Shown piece after piece: positions 47,756-56,000 of a stretch of DNA of 64,000 nt. The position numbers and the translations under genes are program-made. Position 1 is the first letter of the stretch; the number at the start of each line of letters is the position of its first letter. Source of the DNA: a marine gamma proteobacterium HTCC2148. GTDB taxonomy: Bacteria; Pseudomonadota; Gammaproteobacteria; Pseudomonadales; Halieaceae. The stretch spans positions 1-64,000 of the forward strand of contig DS999223.1 in the NCBI GenBank assembly GCA_000156295.1. The letters run 5' to 3'. The notes under the pieces were generated by a model, which was not told the origin of the DNA, searched no databases, and worked only from the letters and a program-made list of their open reading frames with translations.

Positions 47756-50700
47756 GCAGTCTTCCTTTGTATCGCTCGCAGCAAGGTAACAGGGTCGCCC
47801 AGGCGATGGCACAGCAAAAACATGGGCGGTACTAGAAAGAATGAAATAATTGTCGACAGTAGCACCCCGCCAGCAATAGCCATGGCAAACGGTGGCCAGA
47901 ATTGGCTTCCCTCTAGAATTAAGGGTAGAAAGCCGCCGAAGGTCGTAATAGTAGTGGATACAATGTGCCGACTTGAGTTCATCACTACGGTTCGCACTGC
48001 GTAGGTGCTGCCTTGCATAGCGCCTGGAGAATGCTGTAGCGCAGTGATAATGATGATTGCTGCATTGATGGATACACCGATAGATCCAATCACGCCGACC
48101 AGGGACATGATGCCGAATGGGTATTGAAACAGTGCTAGCGATAGCAGCGACAAGCCCAGCGAACAAATACACACCAAAAGGGCAACCGCTGACAGGCGCC
48201 AGGAGTTGAATGTCAGCACAATGGTAGCTAGCAGAGCAGAGAGAATAATGCCTAGCGGCGCCAGGATTTTGTCGACAACCCCGGCTCGCTCCTTCGTATC
48301 GCCCCCGTAAACCATGCGATAACCGGCGGGAAGCTCTATCGGGTTGGATTTTAGGTCTTCCATCAGCAGTTTCAACGCTTCTTCCGGAAGCACTCCGCGT
48401 CTGATGTAGCCACGGATATTGTTAAAACGCTCTCCATTGTAGCGGGCGATAGGGCTCTGGGAGGGTTCAAGTGAAGGCTCGCCTAGCGAATTGAGCGGAA
48501 GCCCCGCGGCCGCTGAACCTTTGACTAGCCCCACAGGCAGGCGAATGTCTGCGATTTGATCGGGCGACCCCCAGTCCACTTCATTGAAGCGAACGCGCAC
48601 TGGCAAGCGCTCTGCGCCTTCCAGTATTTCACCACCAATCTGACCACGCAGTGAGTCGTTGAGTGCGGTGGCAACATCAGAAAGCTGCAGTTGGGCCAGT
48701 CGCAGGCGCTCTTCGTTGAGATGAAAAACCACTTTTGGCGCGCCACCGATCAGGCTTGCGCTGGTGTGAATCACATGGGGTATCAGGTCTATCCGCCGTC
48801 TGTACTGTTCGCCTAGTGCTTGCAGAACCTGCAAGTTGGGTCCATAGACCTCTAGTTCCAGTGGTGCAGTAACCGGCGGTCCCTGGCTAATGCCACGGAC
48901 GATGATTCTGGCTTGTGGGTAGTCACGGTCCAATTCTATCTGCAGGGAACGAATGAGATCATCGGTTTTGCGTTTGTCACTGGTGAGGATGAGTGCTTCT
49001 GCCCAGGAGGGGATCCCCTCGTTAGAGCGATACATGTTGTAATAAAAGGCAGGGGCGCTTTCTCCGAGTGACCAGTCGACTCTTCGTATCATGGGGTCAT
49101 CTCGCAACCTGCGATCGAGCTTTGTCACCAGACCCTTGGTGTCGTAAATGGATCGACCATCCGCTAGCTTGACCTGGATAAAAATCTGATCCCTATCGGT
49201 GCCCGGGAAGAACTGGGCGGTGAGCGTGCCGAAAGATAAAAAGCCGCTTATTGGTAAAGAGAGCGCAAGCGCAACAGCAGCCAAAGGGTGACGCAAACTC
49301 CAATCCATTGCCGACTCTAGCGCTTTACCCAGCCTGCCGCTTGACATGCCGCCTACATACCAGCGAACGCTTTCTTCTTTACTGCGAGGCAGCAGCCAGG
49401 CGGCAAGAACCGGCGTAACTGTAATGGCTAACACCGTTGAAGAGACCAGCATGATAATGACAGAGATCGCAATGGTGCCAATAAAGTCACCACCGGGTCC
49501 GGACATGATCGCCATCGGCATAAAGGCGAGAATCGTGGTGACGGCAGATGAAATCAGCGGAATTCGCAAGCGGCCGACCGAACCCGATATCGCTTCAAAA
49601 GGAGCCTGCCCTTGTAGCAGGCGTTTGCGAATTTCGTCGGTCATTACGATGGAACCATCGACCAATAAACCCAGCGCGACGATTAAACCGCAAATCGACA
49701 TTTGATGCAGAGCCATGCCGGTTCGCTCCATCACCACAATCGATATCAGGCCGCAAAGGGGCAAGATAATCGCCACAACTACCGCAGCCCTCCACCCCAA
49801 AGTGCAAAGCAGCACCAGAATAACAAGCGCTATACCGATAGCTAAATTTTTCGATACACCCTGCAATCGTTTTTTTGCATAAACGCTTTGATCAAAGGTT
49901 TTTTCGATATGCACGCTGGCAGGTGCGATAGCAATATATTCATCGAGCAGTTGCTGGAATTCTTCCGCCCATTTATCGACCTGATTGCCATCTTCCATTG
50001 CCACGCCAATCAATACGCCCGGACGGCCTTGTATTAACGCCATCGCCGAAGGAGGGCTGACTGCGGTTTTGTAAACACGCCCTAGGTCTGAGATTCGTGT
50101 CGCGCTTCCATTAGGAGAGGTGACAACGATGACATCGCGAATGCGGGTGAGGGAGTCAAAGTCGCCAGCCAGTTCAATCAACATGTCGGTGCCAGCACCA
50201 GAGGCCCGACCTGAAGAGATTTTGGCATCCGCTGCACGCAGCGCGGCGGTGACCTGACGAAGGCTTAAACCGCGAGAAACCAGTGCATCTTCGTCGACCT
50301 CGACGCGAATTTCTTCTACAGGCTCACCAAATATTTCGACAAACTTGGTGCCAGCCTGGTTGCGGGCGCGATCGGCAAAATTTTCAGCCAGGCGGCCAGT
50401 AAGCGAGAGGGGAACCGCCTGATCTGCGCCGGTAGAAATCGCGACTATCGTGGTGAAAGAGCGCAACCGGTCGTTGTCGAACTTTGGGCTGCCAACATCC
50501 AGGGGGAACTGCGCGGCAGCATCATTCATTGCGTCGCGAACCTCAGCCCAAACCCGCTCCAGTTCGTGGCTCTGCAAGTCGCTATTAATCCGAATGCTGA
50601 AAAAGGAGACCCCCGTGCCGCTGGTTGAGTGCAGGCTTTCCAGTTCCGAGATTTTGCGAAGTTCATCCTCCAGTGGTTTGGTCACTAAGGCTTCAACGCG

Positions 50701-50868
50701 ATCGGGTGTAGCTCCTGGATAAAAAGTGGTTATGTTGCCCGCGAAATTGGAAAGGCTGGGCTCTTCTTGCCGCGGAATATTACTCAGGCTGTTCAGCCCA
50801 ACCGCAAATACACAGAGTATGATCAGCGCAAAGTAGCGAGGGTGCCGGTAGATGTACTGGGCAATCAT
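47752..50868 (-). CDS. RND efflux pump inner-membrane subunit
   Basis: A 1038-residue RND permease from ATG 50868, one base after the membrane-fusion gene's stop. It has twelve helices in two halves with two large periplasmic loops. The N terminus MIAQYIYRHPRYFALIIL and PGATPDRVEALVTKPLEDEL match the HAE/CzcA-like superfamily. The helix-4 motif reads GLLVDGSIVMTDEI, with one aspartate where AcrB has two in a row, as in some non-AcrB branches. It probably exports hydrophobic compounds using proton flux. No outer-membrane channel gene is next to it, so a shared TolC is expected. Confidence 0.92.
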   Translation of the reverse strand: MIAQYIYRHPRYFALIILCVFAVGLNSLSNIPRQEEPSLSNFAGNITTFYPGATPDRVEALVTKPLEDELRKISELESLHSTSGTGVSFFSIRINSDLQSHELERVWAEVRDAMNDAAAQFPLDVGSPKFDNDRLRSFTTIVAISTGADQAVPLSLTGRLAENFADRARNQAGTKFVEIFGEPVEEIRVEVDEDALVSRGLSLRQVTAALRAADAKISSGRASGAGTDMLIELAGDFDSLTRIRDVIVVTSPNGSATRISDLGRVYKTAVSPPSAMALIQGRPGVLIGVAMEDGNQVDKWAEEFQQLLDEYIAIAPASVHIEKTFDQSVYAKKRLQGVSKNLAIGIALVILVLLCTLGWRAAVVVAIILPLCGLISIVVMERTGMALHQMSICGLIVALGLLVDGSIVMTDEIRKRLLQGQAPFEAISGSVGRLRIPLISSAVTTILAFMPMAIMSGPGGDFIGTIAISVIIMLVSSTVLAITVTPVLAAWLLPRSKEESVRWYVGGMSSGRLGKALESAMDWSLRHPLAAVALALSLPISGFLSFGTLTAQFFPGTDRDQIFIQVKLADGRSIYDTKGLVTKLDRRLRDDPMIRRVDWSLGESAPAFYYNMYRSNEGIPSWAEALILTSDKRKTDDLIRSLQIELDRDYPQARIIVRGISQGPPVTAPLELEVYGPNLQVLQALGEQYRRRIDLIPHVIHTSASLIGGAPKVVFHLNEERLRLAQLQLSDVATALNDSLRGQIGGEILEGAERLPVRVRFNEVDWGSPDQIADIRLPVGLVKGSAAAGLPLNSLGEPSLEPSQSPIARYNGERFNNIRGYIRRGVLPEEALKLLMEDLKSNPIELPAGYRMVYGGDTKERAGVVDKILAPLGIILSALLATIVLTFNSWRLSAVALLVCICSLGLSLLSLALFQYPFGIMSLVGVIGSIGVSINAAIIIITALQHSPGAMQGSTYAVRTVVMNSSRHIVSTTITTFGGFLPLILEGSQFWPPFAMAIAGGVLLSTIISFFLVPPMFLLCHRLGDPVTLLRAIQRKTA

Positions 50869-50869
50869 G

Positions 50870-51988
50870 TTATTGCTTTGCCGCAATAGAGACGACGGTG
50901 CCGGGTGTTGTGCGATGTACACCGCTTGCTACAACCAGACTATGGTCGGCCAATGTGCCTCTGACGTAAGCCTGGTCGCCTTGAATTTCTAGTACCTCGA
51001 CTGTTTCGCGCGCTGTGCGAGTACCTTCGGGGGTAGTTTCAAGGCGTAGTACATTCCAGAGGCCACGGCTGCTTTCAAGGAGTGATGCTATGGGCAACCA
51101 GCCTCCGGTGCTCGCTACCTCTTCTTGCAATGAAAGGGTAACGGGTTCACCGTCCACCGCTTCAATGTCCGAAGGTACGGCAAAGACTGCAGTGGTGACG
51201 CGGGTGACCGGGTCAACGTCAGGCCTAACGGAGAGTAACGTGCTGGTAAAAGCGTTGCCGTGGAGTTTTAGCTCATAGAGGTTGCCCACGATCAGGCCTC
51301 TTGCCTTGGTAACAGCTACGCCAATATTGGCTTCCCTTCCGGCGGTTTCGATAAAGCGCACAACCGGCGTTCCCGGGTTGACCACCGCACCTTCATGCAG
51401 GAATCGGTCGGCGATAACGCCGGCATAGGGCGCCCTGAGGCTGGCCTTATCAATTTGTATCTGTATGGCCCGTAAGCGTGAGCTCACAGCTTCCAAGCGG
51501 GAAGACAGCGCCTGCGCCCTCAGGCGCGTCTCGTCGAAGGCTTCTCGTGAAACCGCCCCGGACTCCCGCAGGTCCTTTTGGCGCTTGGCTTTGAGTTTGG
51601 CCAGTTCCAATTCTGTGCGGGCCTGCTCCAGCTCGGCGCTGGTGGCACTGTAGGAGGCTTGTAAGGATGCATCATCCAGTCGCGCAATCAGTTGTCCCTT
51701 TTCAACGGGGCTGCCTTCGCGCCAGGGCAGTTCGGCAATAGTGCCGGCACTTTCAAAGCCCAGGTTTGCTTTACGTCCCGCAGTGATCAGCCCCAGGTAG
51801 GAGACTTCTCGCATGTAAGCGCTCTGCAGTTGGAACTCCACGGACGCCACCGTCAGGGGAATGCGCGGAGCTGGCTTCTCACCCATCGCAAAGCGGGTGT
51901 GTAGGGCCAGGGTAAGCCCCGCCGTGATAAGAGCTGCGGCGCCAATGCCGAGCAGGCCACTCAAGCTCTTCTCAGGCTTTGAATTCAT
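50870..51988 (-). CDS. Membrane-fusion (HlyD/AcrA-type) periplasmic adaptor of the RND pump
   Basis: 372 residues. One N-terminal membrane segment (LLGIGAAALITAGLTLAL) anchors it, with no lipobox. It has a lipoyl-like half domain (TIAELPWREGSPVEKGQLIARLDD), then a coiled-coil hairpin (about residues 100-165), then the second lipoyl half (IDKASLRAPYAGVIADRFLHEG). Beta-barrel and membrane-proximal domains close the protein. It bridges the pump and the outer-membrane channel. First gene of the operon. Confidence 0.93.
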   Translation of the reverse strand: MNSKPEKSLSGLLGIGAAALITAGLTLALHTRFAMGEKPAPRIPLTVASVEFQLQSAYMREVSYLGLITAGRKANLGFESAGTIAELPWREGSPVEKGQLIARLDDASLQASYSATSAELEQARTELELAKLKAKRQKDLRESGAVSREAFDETRLRAQALSSRLEAVSSRLRAIQIQIDKASLRAPYAGVIADRFLHEGAVVNPGTPVVRFIETAGREANIGVAVTKARGLIVGNLYELKLHGNAFTSTLLSVRPDVDPVTRVTTAVFAVPSDIEAVDGEPVTLSLQEEVASTGGWLPIASLLESSRGLWNVLRLETTPEGTRTARETVEVLEIQGDQAYVRGTLADHSLVVASGVHRTTPGTVVSIAAKQ

Positions 51989-52000
51989 TTGATGCTTGCC

Positions 52001-52029
52001 ATGTTAATCCGAGTAACATGAATGTTAAT
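52001..52029. promoter_or_regulatory. Repeat operator upstream of the efflux operon
   Basis: ATGTTA (52001-52006) and TAACAT (52014-52019) form an inverted repeat with a 7-base centre. A second direct ATGTTAAT follows at 52022-52029. It lies 13 bases upstream of the membrane-fusion gene start, where a repressor would block it. It is a candidate site for the TetR protein encoded at the operon end. Confidence 0.45.
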
Positions 52030-52106
52030 TGAGTTTAGATGTAAGTCAAGTTGATATTCGATGAACGGCTTGCAGCAGTGCTCCGATTGCAGCACAATAC
52101 GCGCCC

Positions 52107-52124
52107 TCTGCAGCATGCTGCAGA
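52107..52124. repeat. Perfect 18-base palindrome just before the SRP RNA
   Basis: TCTGCAGCA followed directly by TGCTGCAGA. It lies 7 bases upstream of the predicted 5' end of the SRP RNA. In RNA it would be a stem only with an internal loop, so it may belong to the 5' leader removed during processing, or be a DNA-binding site. Confidence 0.5.
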
Positions 52125-52130
52125 CGCTAT

Positions 52131-52243
52131 GGTGGCTCAGGCGGTCCCCTCGCAACGATAGATAGCGAACCCGGCCAGGCCCGGAAGGGAGCAACCGTAG
52201 TTATCAAATCGTGTGCCGAGGTGTGGCTGTCTGGGTCCACCTC
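52131..52243 (+). ncRNA. ffs: Small signal recognition particle RNA (4.5S)
   Basis: About 113 nt. The terminal stem pairs GGTGG with CCACC. The conserved domain IV core is present: CCAGGCCCGGAAGGGAGCA, matching the SRP54/Ffh-binding asymmetric and symmetric loops and the GGAA tetraloop region. The later GTGTGCCGAGGTGTGGCTG matches the distal side of the E. coli 4.5S RNA. It acts with Ffh in co-translational targeting to the membrane. A weak promoter (TTGCAG, about 18 bases, ACAATA) lies upstream. Confidence 0.9.
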
Positions 52244-52372
52244 CAATGTCTATTTAATTCAATTGGGATGACACAAGCGGCATGTTCTGCGCCGACTAGT
52301 GCTACAAGCAAGGCATAGTGGCGGTGACGAAGCGCCGTTGTCTTGAGAGACGCTACGGTTCCTCAGGGGTCT

Positions 52373-52639
52373 TCAGAGGCTTTTTCCCTTCCTGCGTGGC
52401 CGGTCAACCCTTCCCCAGCAATGCGATATCTCATGCAATATTGTATTGTCTGTGGGTCTTTCGGTTAAGTACACTCTGCATGGCCGTCCCATGTGAGCAC
52501 AAGCCTCAGCACCCCCACAGTACTCGCTAATGTCCTCTACAACTGTGATTAACACCTCACCACGTGGGGTAGGGTAGTAAAGCTCAGTGCAACCAGTAAG
52601 TGCGGGTACCAGTATCAGACAACGTAATCCGTTACGCAT
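52373..52639 (-). CDS. Small lipoprotein with an HExxH zinc-protease-like motif
   Basis: An 88-residue protein with a good ribosome site (AAGGAG, 8 bases before the ATG). The lipobox-type signal peptide is MRNGLRCLILVPALTGC, with Cys17 predicted as the lipidated residue. The only recognisable motif is ILHEISHCWGRVD near residues 66-78, an HExxH sequence that usually marks a zinc metallopeptidase helix. Cysteines in EYCGGAEACAHMGRPC may form disulfides. The size is too small for a normal peptidase, so the protein may be a degenerate or minimal one. The function is unknown. Confidence 0.55.
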   Translation of the reverse strand: MRNGLRCLILVPALTGCTELYYPTPRGEVLITVVEDISEYCGGAEACAHMGRPCRVYLTERPTDNTILHEISHCWGRVDRPRRKGKSL

Positions 52640-53031
52640 CTGCCTGCTCCTTCTCCTTAGTCAAGTCCCAAATGCTATATCAAAAGTTACGATAGCAGGT
52701 ATTACAAAACATAACGCGGGAGCCCCGGTGGAGATGGTATTGGCCAGGTCCACAATTCAATCGCGAAGTAAAAGACGAATTTCAAGTGGTGTAGTTTGTT
52801 TAATTTTATGTGGCGACGGTGCTTTTATTGACGAAATCTTATGATTTTTGCCTAATTTTGAGAACCAGTTTGCAACTATTTTTTGTTGTTAGTGCTAAGG
52901 TATGGTGAATTGAAATGGTTGTTTTAACATCGAAAGGCTGTGTAAGTCTGGCTAAAAGAATAACAACGCTTGCATAACCAAAATTCATAAACACTTCAGT
53001 TGCGAGGGAACGTGGCTCACGGGAATAATAA
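52640..53031. other. AT-rich intergenic region before the giant adhesin gene
   Basis: 392 bases without a convincing gene. The right half (52820-53010) is much more AT-rich than its surroundings. It probably carries the adhesin promoter and a long leader, but several weak TTGNNN/TANNNT pairs compete and none can be chosen. GGGAATAATAA before the ATG at 53032 is a weak ribosome site. Confidence 0.4.
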
Positions 53032-56000
53032 ATGCATCTTCGCTCTCTGATCATCGCTTCCGCTTTCAGTCTTTTCGCAACCGGCGCTTTCTCACAAGCC
53101 GAACCGCCAAATGTTAACAGCGTGGTCGGTGACACCGTAATAAACCCCGCGACAGGGGAAGAAGTTGAAGTCGTAGGCTTAATTGAGGACGTTAACGGCG
53201 TAACACAATACGTTATCGCCAGCGATGGAAACGGCATTGCCACTGAAACGACAGTTGGTAACACAATAGCGCTCACAGCAGATACGGCTCAGCTTAACAA
53301 TCTAGCTGTCGGCGACTACCAGATTATTCAACAGAACTTAGGTTCATTCGGCTATGTCGATTCACTTAAAGTCCAGCTAATTCAAGACCCTCAACCAGAT
53401 CCGCCTAACCCGCTGTTGGATTATGCATTGGTAACGTCCGGTACAGAGGACCCACCGCAAGGTGAAGATGGAAATCCCATTCAACCGCCAGCGCCCGGAA
53501 CTCCGGAAGCTCCGGCTCCGCAGCTCACATCAGGTATAATTTATGATGTCGTAAAGGGAGCTGGTGGCAGCGGTGGCGACGATGGTTACGGGATCAGGAT
53601 CTGCATTCCCCTTCTAGGGTGCGCAACTATAGGATATAGCGGATCAAGCGGAGGCAACGGAAGTCAACCCTCTCCTTATGTGCTCACAATTCCTGACAGT
53701 TACAACAGTGGCTCAATAACTTCGACTGGCGATACTGAGCCTGCAATAACCGTTGGTAGAGTCGGTGGCGACGGCGGGCAAGGTGGCGACGCTTATGGAA
53801 ACTTCCAGGCGAAACCCGGTGGCAATGGCGGCGCGGGTGGCAATGTCACAGTGACAAATAACGTTGACACCCAAACAAGCGGTGAAAACTCCTACGGAAT
53901 GTATATCTTTAGTCGAGCGGGGCAATCTGGTGCCGGCGGTACGGGGTATCTTTTTGGTTCAGGAGGCCAAGGGGGTGCTGCGCTTGATGGGGGGACTGTC
54001 AATGCCACAAATAACGCGCAGGTCAACACTAGCGGAGACGGTGCACACGGTGTCAGAGTTTTTAGCACCGGTGGCGCAGCGGGCAGCGGCGGTGGCAGTT
54101 GGGGTTTGGTTGGATCCTCTGGTAACGGTGCTGATGGCGGTAACGGCGGCGCGGTCACTGTCAATAATAATAGCAACGGCGCTCTTGTCACCACGGGCTT
54201 AGACGCACATGGCATCCTGGCGCAAAGCATCGGTGGTTCCGGAGGTGACTCTGGTTCGGGTGGTGGTCTTTACGTTGAGGCTGGTGCTTCCGCTGGCGGC
54301 GGTAATGGGTCGACCGTTACGGTGAATAACAGTGGCGTAATCAGTACCCAGAACGACGGGTCGAATGGCATTTTAGCTCAATCAATTGGCGGTGGTGGTG
54401 GCTCAGGCGGCGACGTCGGCGGACTTGTCGCTTTGAGTGGCAGCGGCGGCGGTGGCGGCAATGGATCAACGGTTGTGGTCAATAATTCTGGCCAAGTCTC
54501 AACTGACGGAAACCGAGCGGACGCCGTGTTTGCTCAAAGCGTTGGCGGCGGTGGTGGCACTGGCGGTGGATCAGGCGGCCTCGTCGCGTCATCAGCGGGT
54601 GGCGGTGGCGGCGGTAATGGAGGCAACGTTACTGTTAATAACAGCGGAGTTTTGCAAACGAGCGGCAGTGACTCGAGAGGTATTGCGGCGCAAAGCATCG
54701 GCGGAGGCGGCGGCAATGGAGGCGGTGCCGGCGGGTTGGTGGCGCTTGCAGGCAACGGCGGTGGAGCTGGGCAGGGTGGTAATGTTTCCGTCGATAATGA
54801 GGGACAAATATTTACCGACGGTTTGGGCTCTGATGCAATTTTCGCCCAAAGCGTTGGTGGCGGTGGTGGCTCGGGAGCGGCATCTGGCGGGCTTGTGGCA
54901 GTCTCGGGCAGCGGCGGCGGTGGAACGGGGATCGGCGGCGTTGTAGAGGTGATAAACAATGCGTTGCTCCAAACCCAGGCGGGGTCATCGTTTGGAATCT
55001 TTGCGCAAAGTGTTGGCGGCGGTGGGGGTTCTGGTGGAGCGGGCGGCGGTTTGGTAGCGCTCAGTGGTGGCGGCGGTGGTGCCTCAAGTGGTGGTGCGGT
55101 GACCGTGACCAATAACCAGGCTGGCAAAATTAGTACATTTGGCGATAATTCCGGGGCAATCTTCGCTCAAAGCGTTGGAGGCGGCGGCGGCCGCGGTGCC
55201 GCTTCGGGAGGCCTGGTCGCGGTGTCGACGTCCGGCGGCGGTGCCGGCAATGGCGGTGCGGTCAGTGTCACGAGCCATGGCGATCTTCAAACCAGTGGCT
55301 CTGGATCTGAGGGGATCTTTGCACAAAGCATTGGTGGCGGCGGCGGTGCCGGCGGCGAGGCGGGCGGTTTAGTCGCCATCGGCGGTGATGGCGGTGGCGC
55401 CGGTTTCGGTAGTAACGTCACGGTGACCAATAGCGGGCAAATTTTAACGGGTGCTGAGGGCGCTGCGGGTACAGGCTCGTCTGCGATTTACGCGCAGAGT
55501 ATTGGCGGCGGTGGCGGTAGCGGCGCGCCTACAGGCGGTTTGGTTGCTGTTCCCGGTGATGGTGGCGGTGGTCAGGGTAAAGGTGGAGAAGTCCGAGTTA
55601 CGAACACGGGGCTACTGGCGACCTATTTCGAAGAGTCGTTCGGTATTTTTGCTGAGAGTGTTGGCGGCGGTGGCGGCTCTGGTGGCGGTAGCGGCGGCCT
55701 TGTGGCACTGGGCGGTCAAGGCGGTGGGGCAGCCAGTGGTGACCTCGTCGATGTTGACAATGACGGTAATATTTTTACGTTCGGAGCAAATTCGGGCGCT
55801 ATCTACGCCCAAAGTGTTGGCGGCGGCGGCGGCCGCGGTGCCGCATCAGGTGGCCTGGTGGCGGTATCGACGTCAGGCGGTGGCGCTGGCAATGGTGGAG
55901 AAGTGTTAGTCAACAATACCGGCGCTCTGAATACGGCAGGTACCGGTTCAGAGGGAATCTTTGCGCAGAGCATCGGCGGCGGCGGTGGTGCTGGCGGGGA

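Noticed and set aside
52587-52844. An 85-codon + strand frame upstream of the adhesin
   Set aside because: No ribosome site, no domain, and it overlaps the better supported HExxH lipoprotein start.
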